64,000 nucleotides of DNA from contig JALXAM010000023.1 of the NCBI GenBank assembly GCA_026992075.1, forward strand, positions 1 to 64,000, in the 5' to 3' direction. The notes under the pieces are model-generated. The model saw only the letters and a program-made list of their open reading frames with translations. It did not search any database and had not been told where the DNA came from. Positions 18,787 to 28,038 of this stretch are shown here, in pieces; position 1 is the first letter of the stretch, and each line of letters opens with the position of its first letter. Made by a program: the position numbers and the translations under genes. This stretch comes from Sedimenticola sp. (GTDB lineage Bacteria; Pseudomonadota; Gammaproteobacteria; Chromatiales; Chromatiaceae).

Positions 18787-20343
18787 ATGAAGAACGCCTT
18801 CGACGCCGTTTCCCTGAACCTCTTCTCCAGCCGGCTGTCGGCCGTTTGTGACGAGATGGGCGCCATCCTGCGCAATGCCGCCTTCTCGCCCAACATCCGA
18901 GACCGGCTCGATTTCTCCTGCGCCATTTTCGACAGTACCGGCGAACTGGCTGCCCAGGCGGCCCACATCCCGGTACACCTGGGCAGCATGGCCTTCGCCA
19001 TGCGCGACATCGTGGCGCGAATGGAATGGTCCCCGGGGGACCAGGTGATCCTCAACGATCCCTTCCTGGGCGGCACCCACCTGCCCGACGTGACCCTGGT
19101 CGCGCCCCTGTTCGTCGATGGCCGGCTGCTGGGGTTCGTGGCCAACCGCGCCCACCATGCCGACATCGGTGCGGCCACCCCGGGCTCCATGCCGGTCTCC
19201 TCCTCCCTGGAGGAGGAGGGGTTGGTGATCGAGCCGGTGCATCTGGTGCGGGAAGGGGAGCGGGAGGAGGCGATCTGGCACTGGATCCTCGGGGCCACCG
19301 GCAACCGGCAGGTGGCGGAGGGTGATCTCTCGGCGCAGCTCAGCGCCAACGAGGCGGGCCTGCGCCGGCTGGGGCAGCTGGTGGACGAACAGGGTGTGGC
19401 GCGCTACCTGGCCGGTCTCCAGGCGCTCAACGACTACGGGCAGCGGCTGGCTGCCGAGGTGCTGCGGCAAATTCCGGTCGGCGAGTATTCCTTCCTCGAT
19501 TACCTGGACGACGACGGTCAGGGAGAGCGGGACATCCCCATCCGGGTTTCCCTGCGGGTGGGAGATGGCCGGGTGAAGGTGGATTTCGAAGGTACCGCGC
19601 CCCAGGTGGCGGGCAACGTGAACTGCCCTCTGTCGGTGGCGGCGGCGGCTGTCTATTATCTGTTCCGCTGCCTGATGCCGCCGCAGACCCCGGCCTGTGC
19701 AGGCGCTTTTCGCGACATCCGCATCCGGGCGCCGGAAGGGTGCCTGCTCAATGCCCGTTTTCCCGCCGCGGTGGCAGCGGGCAACGTGGAGACCAGCACC
19801 CGCGTGGTGGACGTGGTGATGGGCGCCCTGGCGCAGGCGGTGCCGGAGCGCATGGCGGCCGCCAGCCAGGGCACCATGAACAACCTGGCCATGGGAGCCG
19901 CCGGCGAAAAGAGCTGGGACTATTACGAAACCATGGGCGGCGGCATGGGGGCCAGCGTGGCGGCGGACGGGCTCAGCGGGGTACAGAGTCACATGACCAA
20001 TACGCTCAACACGCCGGTGGAGGTGCTGGAAGAACAGTACCCTTTGCGGGTGCGACGTTATGCATTGCGGCGCGGCTCCGGAGGAGAGGGGCGCCACCGC
20101 GGCGGCGACGGGTTGGTGCGTGAGTTCGAGTTCCTTGAGGAGGCGGAGTTCACCCTGCTCACCGAGCGGCGCTGTCGCGCCCCCTGGGGGTTGGCGGGAG
20201 GCGCGGCGGGTGCCCGGGGGCGCAACCTGCTCAACGATGAACCCCTGCCGCCCAAATGCCACCGGCGGGTACGGGCCGGCGACCGGCTCCGCATCGAAAC
20301 GCCGGGAGGGGGTGGCTATGGCATCGGGGAGCGCGGGGACTGA
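18787..20343 (+). CDS. Hydantoinase B / oxoprolinase family protein (solo)
   Basis: A 518-residue protein covering the HyuB domain from AVSLNLFSSRLSAVCDEMG through GDQVILNDPFLGGTHLPDV to the C-terminal IETPGGGGYGIGERGD. HyuB normally works with HyuA in ATP-dependent hydantoin or 5-oxoproline hydrolysis, or in acetone-carboxylase-type enzymes. No hyuA is adjacent. I chose the ATG at 18787; an ORF extension to 18652 lacks family similarity. The TGA stop overlaps the ATG of the next gene (TGATG), which couples the two translationally. The substrate cannot be told from sequence. Confidence 0.85.
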   Translation: MKNAFDAVSLNLFSSRLSAVCDEMGAILRNAAFSPNIRDRLDFSCAIFDSTGELAAQAAHIPVHLGSMAFAMRDIVARMEWSPGDQVILNDPFLGGTHLPDVTLVAPLFVDGRLLGFVANRAHHADIGAATPGSMPVSSSLEEEGLVIEPVHLVREGEREEAIWHWILGATGNRQVAEGDLSAQLSANEAGLRRLGQLVDEQGVARYLAGLQALNDYGQRLAAEVLRQIPVGEYSFLDYLDDDGQGERDIPIRVSLRVGDGRVKVDFEGTAPQVAGNVNCPLSVAAAAVYYLFRCLMPPQTPACAGAFRDIRIRAPEGCLLNARFPAAVAAGNVETSTRVVDVVMGALAQAVPERMAAASQGTMNNLAMGAAGEKSWDYYETMGGGMGASVAADGLSGVQSHMTNTLNTPVEVLEEQYPLRVRRYALRRGSGGEGRHRGGDGLVREFEFLEEAEFTLLTERRCRAPWGLAGGAAGARGRNLLNDEPLPPKCHRRVRAGDRLRIETPGGGGYGIGERGD

Positions 20344-22133
20344 TGTGCGGCATCTGTGGTGAACTTCGCTTCGACGATCGGCCCGCCGATCTGGCGGCGG
20401 TGGCCCGCATGACCGGGCGGCTGCATCGCCGTGGTCCGGACCATGGTGGCAGCTACAGCGATGGAGCGCTGGGCTTCGGCCACCGGCGCCTCTCCATCAT
20501 CGACCTCTCGGAGCGTTCCAACCAGCCGCTGGTGGACCAGGAGCTGGGGCTGGCGCTGGTCTTCAACGGTACCATCTACAACTACCCCGAGCTGCGCGCC
20601 CAGCTCAAGGCAAAGGGATATCACTTCTTCTCGGATGGCGATTCCGAGGTGATCCTCAAGGCCTACCGGGAGTGGGGCGCCGAGGCACCGGAACGTTTCC
20701 ACGGCATGTTCGCCTTCGCCATCTGGGACATGCGCGAGCGAACCCTCTTCCTGGCGCGGGACCGCTTCGGCATCAAGCCTCTGTATTGGGCCCGCGACGG
20801 CGCCCGCTTCCGCTTCGCCTCCAGCCTGCAGGCGCTGCTGGCAGGAGGTGGCGTGGACCGGAGCCTGGATCCCGAGGCACTCCATTTTCAGTTCACCCTG
20901 CATGGGGTGGTGCCCGCACCGCGTACCGTGCTGCGTGGAGTACGCAAGCTCGAGCCGGGCCACTGGCTGCGCATCGATGCCGAGGGGCGGGAGCAACAGG
21001 CGGCCTACTGGCAGCTGGATCTCACGGGCCCGCCGCCGCAGCGCGACGAGGAGGAGTGGGTGGAAGCCACCCGGGAGCTGCTAACCCGGGCGGTGCGCCG
21101 TCGCAACGAGATCGCCGACGTGCCGGTGGGGGTGCTGCTCTCGGGAGGGCTCGATTCCAGCCTGCTGGTGGCTCTTCTGTGCGAGCTGGGCAAGGAGAAC
21201 CTGCACACCTTCACCATCGGCTTCGAGGATCAGCCAGAGGAGGTGGGCAACGAATTCGAATACTCGGACCAGGTGGTGGAGCGCTATCAGCCGCTGCATC
21301 ACAAGTTCCTGGTGCCCAACGACGAGGTGCTCAGCCGTCTGCCGGAAGCGGTGGACGCCATGGCGGAACCCATGTTCGGCCAGGATGCGGTGGCCTTCTA
21401 CCTTCTGTCCGAACAGGTCTCCCGGGAGATCAAGGTGGTGCAGTCGGGTCAGGGGGCGGACGAGGTGTTCGGCGGCTATTTCTGGTATCCCAGGATCATG
21501 ACCGACCGGGAAGGCAGCTGTGCCGATCGCTTGCGCCGCCACTATTTCGACCGGGATCACTCCGAGTACCTGCGCATGGTGACGCCCGAATTCCAGGTCG
21601 GGGATCTGACTTACGATTTCGTGGCACGAAAGCTGGCCGAGACCGGCGCGGAAGACTGCATCGATGCGGTACTGGGGGTGGACGTGACCACCTTCATCGT
21701 GGATGACCCGGTGAAGCGGGTGGACAACATGACCATGGCCTGGGGACTGGAGGCGAGGGTGCCTTTCCTGGATCACGAGCTGGTGGAGCTGGTGGCTCGC
21801 TGTCCGGCGGAGATCAAGTTCCGGTCCGGGGGCAAGCATCTGCTCAAGCGCATCGCCCGTGGCCTGGTGCCCGATGCGGTGATCGACCGTCCCAAGGGCT
21901 ATTTCCCCATGCCTGCGCTGAAATATGTGCGCGGGGCCTTTCTCGAATTCATGAAAGATATTCTCGACTCCCGGGCCTGCCGGGAACGGGGGGTGTATCA
22001 AAGGAGCTACATCGAGATGCTGCTGGCGGCTCCGGAAATGCACCACACCCGCATCCAGGGAAGCAAATTGTGGCAATTGGCGCTACTGGAACTGTGGCTG
22101 CAGCGCAATGTGGATTCAATACCGGGAAATTGA
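20343..22133 (+). CDS. Asparagine-synthase-like glutamine amidotransferase, probably N-acetylglutaminylglutamine amide synthase
   Basis: A 596-residue class II amidotransferase. Cys2 (MCGICGELRF) is the glutaminase nucleophile; the synthetase half holds the PP-loop LLSGGLDSSLLVALL near residue 266. FEDQPEEVGNEFEYSDQVV and MTMAWGLEARVPFLDHELVE match the NAGGN-type subgroup (TIGR03104) better than general AsnB, as I recall those sequences. That enzyme amidates the osmoprotectant dipeptide N-acetylglutaminylglutamine. The acetyltransferase/ligase partner normally next door is not in the window. Plain asparagine synthetase is the alternative. Confidence 0.8.
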   Translation: MCGICGELRFDDRPADLAAVARMTGRLHRRGPDHGGSYSDGALGFGHRRLSIIDLSERSNQPLVDQELGLALVFNGTIYNYPELRAQLKAKGYHFFSDGDSEVILKAYREWGAEAPERFHGMFAFAIWDMRERTLFLARDRFGIKPLYWARDGARFRFASSLQALLAGGGVDRSLDPEALHFQFTLHGVVPAPRTVLRGVRKLEPGHWLRIDAEGREQQAAYWQLDLTGPPPQRDEEEWVEATRELLTRAVRRRNEIADVPVGVLLSGGLDSSLLVALLCELGKENLHTFTIGFEDQPEEVGNEFEYSDQVVERYQPLHHKFLVPNDEVLSRLPEAVDAMAEPMFGQDAVAFYLLSEQVSREIKVVQSGQGADEVFGGYFWYPRIMTDREGSCADRLRRHYFDRDHSEYLRMVTPEFQVGDLTYDFVARKLAETGAEDCIDAVLGVDVTTFIVDDPVKRVDNMTMAWGLEARVPFLDHELVELVARCPAEIKFRSGGKHLLKRIARGLVPDAVIDRPKGYFPMPALKYVRGAFLEFMKDILDSRACRERGVYQRSYIEMLLAAPEMHHTRIQGSKLWQLALLELWLQRNVDSIPGN

Positions 22134-22179
22134 AGGCTGGAGTCTTGTTGCAGATATGTGACAGGTGTCAAGAAAAAGT

Positions 22180-22207
22180 TTGTTTTTATGGATTTGTCGG
22201 ATATAAT
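22180..22207 (+). promoter_or_regulatory. Promoter of the OmpA-family gene
   Basis: TTGTTT (22180-22185), a 16-nt spacer and a consensus TATAAT (22202-22207). This implies a 5' leader of about 120 nt before the ATG at 22336. Confidence 0.75.
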
Positions 22208-22335
22208 TTGCCGATAAGTCTGCATTCTGTTTCCTGGTGAAGGGAGGTGCGGGCCAGGAAGCGGCGCTTCCGGTATCGAGATCAGGGTTGTTTATCAAGG
22301 CAAGGCGATTTTTGGTTTAGTTTAGGAGACTGTTG

Positions 22336-22992
22336 ATGAAAAAAGGTAACAAGAATTTCATTCCCATGGCCGCAGCGATCGCGCTGGTGATGGGAAGTGG
22401 GGCGGCACTGGCGGACGAAATGGGTTATGCCAATGATGGCGTGAAAGACGTGGTCATGAGCGGTGCCGGCGAATGCTGGAGAAGCGTAGGCGGGCCGGTG
22501 ATGCCGCCGGTGGAGAAGTGCGGTGACGTGGTGGCACAGAAAGAAGAGCCGGTGGATGGCGACGATGACAACGATGGGGTGCCCAACAGCCGTGACAAGT
22601 GTCCGAACACCCGTGCGGGTGCCACCGTGGATGCCGACGGCTGTGAAATCATCGAGAACCTGACCATCAACCTGGTGGTGGATGAGTTCGATTTCGACAG
22701 CGCCGAGCTCAAGCCCGAGATGAAAGCGGCACTGGAGGAACTGGCCGAGCGGATCAAGGCCAGCCCCGGCCATGAGAAGATCACCATCATCGGCCACACC
22801 GACAGCATCGGTCCGGAAGAGTACAACCTGAAGCTTTCCGAGCGTCGTGCCGAGGCTGCCGCCGAGTACCTGCGTTCGCTGGGTATCGACGACATCACCA
22901 CCGAAGGGCGTGGTGAATCCGAGCCCATCGCGGACAACAGTACTCGTGAGGGCCGTGCCAAGAACCGTCGTATCGAGATTCGCACGCACTGA
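22336..22992 (+). CDS. OmpA-family peptidoglycan-associated outer membrane protein
   Basis: A 218-residue envelope protein. A signal peptide (ending SGAALA) is followed by a short region with two cysteines (GECWRSVGGP, EKCGDVV) and an Asp-rich TSP3-like calcium motif (DGDDDNDGVPNSRDKCP). The OmpA C-terminal domain starts with VVDEFDFDSAELKPEM and includes IIGHTDSIGPEEYNLKLSERR, whose Asp and Arg bind diaminopimelate of peptidoglycan. There is no eight-strand barrel, so it resembles short OmpA/MotB-type anchors. TAGGAG lies 7 nt before the ATG. It is a single-gene unit with its own promoter and terminator. Confidence 0.9.
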   Translation: MKKGNKNFIPMAAAIALVMGSGAALADEMGYANDGVKDVVMSGAGECWRSVGGPVMPPVEKCGDVVAQKEEPVDGDDDNDGVPNSRDKCPNTRAGATVDADGCEIIENLTINLVVDEFDFDSAELKPEMKAALEELAERIKASPGHEKITIIGHTDSIGPEEYNLKLSERRAEAAAEYLRSLGIDDITTEGRGESEPIADNSTREGRAKNRRIEIRTH

Positions 22993-23029
22993 GCGATGTG
23001 ATCATGGCGGCCCCGGGATCCCGGGGTGG

Positions 23030-23056
23030 AAAACCGGCGCTTCGGCGCCGGTTTTC
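23030..23056 (+). terminator. Strong intrinsic terminator after the OmpA-family gene
   Basis: An 11-bp stem AAAACCGGCGC / GCGCCGGTTTT closed by a TTCG tetraloop, then more pyrimidines. A perfect 16-bp palindrome, CCCCGGGATCCCGGGG, lies just before it at 23011-23026. Confidence 0.9.
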
Positions 23057-23072
23057 GTTTAGGGATATTTGT

Positions 23073-23100
23073 TTGTCGGGGGATGGCGCTGGCTTACAAT
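23073..23100 (+). promoter_or_regulatory. Promoter of the thrS operon
   Basis: TTGTCG (23073-23078), 16 nt, TACAAT (23095-23100). It leaves a leader of about 60 nt before the thrS ATG. Confidence 0.6.
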
Positions 23101-23164
23101 AGCCGCCCAACTCCATCCGGTTTTTCCGATCGGTTTTCTGAAGGTCATCATCCCAGGAGAGGAC

Positions 23165-25075
23165 ATGCCCACGATCACGCTTCCCGATGGCTCCAAGCGC
23201 AGCTATGACCATCCCGTGACACCTGCCGAGATCGCAGCCGACATCGGCCCGGGGCTGGCCCGCGCCATGCTGGCTGGTAAGGTGAACGGCAAGCTGGTGG
23301 ATGCCGATTTTCCTATCACCGAGGATGCCGAGGTGGCCATCGTCACCGACCGGGACGAGGAGGCGCTGGAGCTGATCCGCCACGATGCCGCCCACGTCAT
23401 GGCGCAGGCGGTGCAGGAACTCTATCCGGGTACCCAGGTGACCATCGGGCCCGCCATCGAGGACGGCTTCTATTACGATTTTGCTCGTGACGAACCTTTC
23501 ACGCCCGAAGACCTGAAAAAGATCGAGGAGCGTATGCGCGAGATCGTGGGCCGCGATCTGCCCATCAAGCGCGAGGTGTGGGACCGCGAAGAGGCAAAGA
23601 AGGTCTTCGCCGATCTTGGCGAACACTACAAGGTGGAGATCATCGACTCCATTCCCGAGGATGAGCCGATCACCATCTACCGGCAGGGGGACTGGTTCGA
23701 TGTGTGCCGCGGTCCCCATCTACCCAGCACTGGCAAGCTGCCCAAGGCCTTCAAGCTGATGAAACTGGCCGGCGCCTACTGGCGGGGCGATTCGAACAAC
23801 GAGATGTTGCAGCGCATCTATGGCACCGCCTGGCGCAACAAGAAGGAACTCAAGGCCTACCTGCACCGCCTGGAAGAGGCGGAGAAGCGCGACCACCGCA
23901 AGATCGGCAAGGCGCTGGATCTGTTCCACACCCAGGAAGAGGCGCCGGGCATGGTCTTCTGGCACGACAAGGGGTGGCGGATCTATCTCACGATTCAGGA
24001 CTACGTTCGTGAAAAGCTGCGCCAGCACGGCTACCAGGAGGTTCACACGCCGGAGATCATCGACCGCAGCCTGTGGGAGAAGTCGGGCCACTGGGAGAAG
24101 TTCGGTGACATGATCTTCACCACCCACTCGGAGAACCGGGATTACGCCATCAAGCCGATGAACTGCCCGGCCCACGTGCAGATCTACAACCACGGCCTGC
24201 ACAGCTACCGCGACCTGCCGTTGCGACTGGCCGAGTTTGGCTCCTGCCACCGCAACGAGCCCTCGGGCACCCTCCATGGCCTCATGCGGGTGCGCAACTT
24301 CGTGCAGGACGACGCCCATATCTTCTGCACCGAGGAACAGATCCTGGGCGAGGTCTCCGCTTTCATCGACCTGCTGTTCGAAGTCTACCGCGACTTTGGG
24401 TTCGACGAGGTGCTGATCAAGCTCTCCACCCGGCCCGAGCAGCGAGTGGGCAGCGACGAGCTGTGGGACAAGGCGGAAAAGGCGCTGGAGGATGCGCTCA
24501 ACCACAAGGAGCTGGAGTGGGAGCTGCAGCCGGGGGAGGGTGCCTTCTATGGCCCCAAGATCGAGTTCTCTCTCAAGGATTGCCTGGGCCGGGTGTGGCA
24601 ACTGGGCACCATCCAGCTCGATTTCTCGATGCCAGGCCGGCTCGGGGCCCATTACATTGCCGAGGACAACAGCAAACAGACGCCGGTGATGCTCCATCGT
24701 GCCATTCTCGGTTCCCTGGAGCGCTTCATCGGCATTCTTCTCGAGCACTATGCAGGTGCCCTGCCTGTGTGGCTGTCGCCGGTGCAGGCGGTGGTGATGA
24801 ATATCACCGACCGGCAGGCCGGATATGTGGAAGAGGTGGTCGAAAAGCTGAAAAAACAGGGATTTCGTGTGCAGGCCGACTTGAGAAACGAGAAGATCGG
24901 CTTTAAAATCCGCGAGCACACCTTGCAGCGGGTGCCCTACCTGCTGGTGGCGGGCGATCGCGAGGTGGAGCAGGGCACCATCGCCGTGCGAACTCGCACC
25001 GGTGAAGACCTTGGGGCCATGAGCGTGGACGAGTTCCAGCAACGCCTGCGCGACGACCTGGCCCAGCGTAACTGA
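23165..25075 (+). CDS. thrS: Threonyl-tRNA synthetase
   Basis: A 636-residue class II aminoacyl-tRNA synthetase. The TGS domain starts the protein ([20 protein letters not shown]), followed by the editing domain ([17 protein letters not shown] and [15 protein letters not shown]). The catalytic core has the zinc-ligand region [13 protein letters not shown], motif 2 ([20 protein letters not shown]) and motif 3 ([19 protein letters not shown]). The anticodon-binding domain completes it. The ATG at 23165 follows AGGAGAGGAC; the frame extends upstream to 23069 without homology. It heads the thrS-infC-rpmI-rplT-pheST-ihfA cluster. Confidence 0.98.
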   Translation: MPTITLPDGSKRSYDHPVTPAEIAADIGPGLARAMLAGKVNGKLVDADFPITEDAEVAIVTDRDEEALELIRHDAAHVMAQAVQELYPGTQVTIGPAIEDGFYYDFARDEPFTPEDLKKIEERMREIVGRDLPIKREVWDREEAKKVFADLGEHYKVEIIDSIPEDEPITIYRQGDWFDVCRGPHLPSTGKLPKAFKLMKLAGAYWRGDSNNEMLQRIYGTAWRNKKELKAYLHRLEEAEKRDHRKIGKALDLFHTQEEAPGMVFWHDKGWRIYLTIQDYVREKLRQHGYQEVHTPEIIDRSLWEKSGHWEKFGDMIFTTHSENRDYAIKPMNCPAHVQIYNHGLHSYRDLPLRLAEFGSCHRNEPSGTLHGLMRVRNFVQDDAHIFCTEEQILGEVSAFIDLLFEVYRDFGFDEVLIKLSTRPEQRVGSDELWDKAEKALEDALNHKELEWELQPGEGAFYGPKIEFSLKDCLGRVWQLGTIQLDFSMPGRLGAHYIAEDNSKQTPVMLHRAILGSLERFIGILLEHYAGALPVWLSPVQAVVMNITDRQAGYVEEVVEKLKKQGFRVQADLRNEKIGFKIREHTLQRVPYLLVAGDREVEQGTIAVRTRTGEDLGAMSVDEFQQRLRDDLAQRN

Positions 25076-25078
25076 AAC

Positions 25079-25120
25079 CCCGGGCTTCCAATGATTTGGA
25101 TTGGAAGGCGGGTCTTTTTT
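25079..25120 (+). terminator. Intrinsic terminator / attenuator between thrS and infC
   Basis: A stem CCCG / CGGG outside and CTTCCAAT / ATTGGAAG (25085-25092 / 25100-25107) inside, with a small bulge, then TCTTTTTT. The in-frame TTG at 25096 falls in its loop. The hairpin ends 20 bases before the likely infC start. Confidence 0.8.
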
Positions 25121-25140
25121 ATCGGAAGAGGAAACTCGAC

Positions 25141-25662
25141 ATAGCCAAACAAGAGAAAAGGAACCGCCTGAACGATGAGATCACCGCACCCCAGGTGCGG
25201 CTCATCGGAGAAGATGGTCAACAGGTGGGGATCGTCTCCCTGGAGGAGGCGAAAGCAGTGGCCGAGGAGGCCGGGCTGGACCTGGTGGAGATCGTGCCCA
25301 ATGCCGAGCCGCCGGTCTGCCGGGTCATGGACTACGGCAAGTTCGTCTTCGAACAGAAGAAGCAGAAGCAGGCAGCCAGAAAGAAGCAGAAGCAGGTCCA
25401 GGTCAAGGAGGTGAAGTTCCGCCCGCACACCGATGTGGGGGATTACAAGATCAAGTTACGCAATCTGCGGCGGTTCCTGGAGAACGGCGACAAGGCCAAG
25501 GTGACCATGCGTTTCCGTGGCCGTGAACATGCCCACCGCGAACTGGGGCTGGCGGTGCTGGAGCGGATCGAGAAGGATCTCGAAGACATCGCTCAGGTGG
25601 AGCAGCGTCCGGCGATGGAGGGCCGTCAGATGGTGATGGTGCTTTCGCCCAGAAAGAAGTAA
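25141..25662 (+). CDS. infC: Translation initiation factor IF-3, probable AUA start
   Basis: IF-3 binds the 30S subunit and checks the start codon and initiator tRNA. The N-domain begins [40 protein letters not shown] and [13 protein letters not shown] follow, then the C-domain with [13 protein letters not shown]. No ATG, GTG or TTG gives a sensible N-terminus. The ATA at 25141 lies 9 nt after AGAGG and gives 173 residues, the family length. infC genes are known for rare start codons (AUU in E. coli) that IF-3 itself discriminates against, giving autoregulation. The TTG at 25096 lies inside a terminator. Confidence 0.92.
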   Translation: MAKQEKRNRLNDEITAPQVRLIGEDGQQVGIVSLEEAKAVAEEAGLDLVEIVPNAEPPVCRVMDYGKFVFEQKKQKQAARKKQKQVQVKEVKFRPHTDVGDYKIKLRNLRRFLENGDKAKVTMRFRGREHAHRELGLAVLERIEKDLEDIAQVEQRPAMEGRQMVMVLSPRKK

Positions 25663-25740
25663 CGGTTTGTCACGGGTGGCCGGGCCAATGGCATTGCCTG
25701 GGTCGCTCTTTCGTTCATCCTCAGCAGAAGGAGAGAAAAA

Positions 25741-25935
25741 ATGCCGAAGATCAAAACCAATCGGGGCGCGGCCAAGCGGTTCAAGAAGACCGCCGGCGGT
25801 TTCAAGCGCAACCAGTCCTATCGACGTCACATCCTGACGAAGAAGAGCCCCAAGCGTAAGCGCCAGCTGCGCACTCCGGCCATGCTGCACAAGGCCGATG
25901 TGAAGGCGGCCCGTCGCATGATTCCATACGCCTGA
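25741..25935 (+). CDS. rpmI: 50S ribosomal protein L35
   Basis: A 64-residue basic protein; [20 protein letters not shown] and the C-terminal [14 protein letters not shown] are diagnostic. It follows infC by 78 bp and precedes rplT by 17 bp. In E. coli the three genes are repressed by L20 binding to the leader of rpmI; the gap before rpmI is long enough for such a site but I could not define it. Confidence 0.97.
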   Translation: MPKIKTNRGAAKRFKKTAGGFKRNQSYRRHILTKKSPKRKRQLRTPAMLHKADVKAARRMIPYA

Positions 25936-25952
25936 TTCGAGGAGACTGAGCC

Positions 25953-26312
25953 ATGCCCCGAGTGAAACGTGGAGTGACGGCGCACAAGCGCCACAAGAAG
26001 GTTCTCAAGCAGGCCAAGGGCTATTACGGTGCCCGCAGCAAGGTCTACCGCGTCGCCAAGCAGGCGGTGATCAAGGCGGGCCAGTACGCCTACCGGGACC
26101 GCCGCCAGCGCAAGCGCCAGTTTCGCGCCCTCTGGATCCAGCGCATCAACGCCGCGGCGCGCATGAACGATCTCTCCTACAGCCGTTTCATGAGCGGCCT
26201 GAAGAAGGCGGGGATCGAGATCGATCGCAAGATGCTGGCGGATCTCGCGGTGCACGACATGCCGACCTTCAGCCAGCTCGCGGAAAAGGCCAAGGCCGCT
26301 CTCGCGAGCTGA
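25953..26312 (+). CDS. rplT: 50S ribosomal protein L20
   Basis: A 119-residue early-assembly 23S rRNA-binding protein. [39 protein letters not shown] and [19 protein letters not shown] are signature blocks. The length is standard. It is the likely autoregulator of the infC-rpmI-rplT segment. A terminator follows 61 bp later. Confidence 0.97.
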   Translation: MPRVKRGVTAHKRHKKVLKQAKGYYGARSKVYRVAKQAVIKAGQYAYRDRRQRKRQFRALWIQRINAAARMNDLSYSRFMSGLKKAGIEIDRKMLADLAVHDMPTFSQLAEKAKAALAS

Positions 26313-26373
26313 TCGGCACGCCGCCACCCGCGGCTGTTGAACAGGCCGCTTCCCTGGGAAGCGGAGAGAACGA

Positions 26374-26405
26374 GGGGAAAGGCCTTGCGGTCTTTCCCCT
26401 TTTTT
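26374..26405 (+). terminator. Intrinsic terminator after rplT
   Basis: The stem GGGGAAAG / CTTTCCCC, extended by GCC / GGT, carries loop TTGC and is followed by six T. It separates the ribosomal part of the cluster from pheST. Confidence 0.85.
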
Positions 26406-26430
26406 GCAGTTTGTCTGGCGTGTTCGTGGG

Positions 26431-27644
<1,214 letters not shown>

Positions 27645-27683
27645 GGCGGGAAGAAACCACAGAGGCACAGAGAATACGGAGAT

Positions 27684-27705
27684 GTAGGTCGGGCTTCAGC
27701 CCGAC
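27684..27705 (+). repeat. REP-like palindrome, left copy in the pheS-pheT gap
   Basis: Core GTCGGGCTTCAGCCCGAC after GTAG. The preceding bases ACCACAGAGGCACAGAG and ACGGAGAT match, in reverse complement, the flanks of other copies. It is inverted relative to the copy at 27970. Confidence 0.85.
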
Positions 27706-27729
27706 GAATCACACGACAACGTTGGGAGG

Positions 27730-27935
27730 CCGGTGGGGAACCCTTCCTGGCGGGGCTTCGGCAGCAGGGGTGAGCCAAACCGAAAGCCCAGTGGGCTTTC
27801 GCAGTTGGCGAACGCCTTGCCAGGGATGGCAAGGCTGGACTTTCCTGCGAAGCAGGGATTGCATAGCAGGAATGCTGCCGCAGAGCCTACAGGGATGCAT
27901 TCACGGCGTCCCCGCCAGGAAGGGTTCCCCACCGG
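27730..27935. repeat. Nested-hairpin element 2 (206 bp) between pheS and pheT
   Basis: Perfect 26-bp inverted arms at 27730-27755 and 27910-27935. On the minus strand the core begins as in element 1 (ACGCCGTGAATGCATCCCTG) and then carries extra hairpins, including CCTTGCC-ATCCCT-GGCAAGG and CGAAAGCCC-ACT-GGGCTTTCG. CATCCCTG-type motifs start at core positions 13, 36 and 82, with a further one at 50. It is thus an expanded version of element 1. Confidence 0.85.
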
Positions 27936-27969
27936 TCCCGTGAATGCGTTGAAATCGGCTACGTAATCT

Positions 27970-27991
27970 GTCGGGCTGAAGCCCGACCTAC
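27970..27991 (-). repeat. REP-like palindrome, right copy in the pheS-pheT gap
   Basis: Reverse-complement copy (GTCGGGCTGAAGCCCGAC then CTAC). Together with 27684-27705 it brackets nested-hairpin element 2. The 394-bp gap from 27645 to 28038 otherwise holds only flanking repeat debris and no gene. Confidence 0.85.
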
Positions 27992-28038
27992 GGTTGGGAT
28001 CTCCGTGGTGAACATCAATCTGAACAAGGAACAACGCA

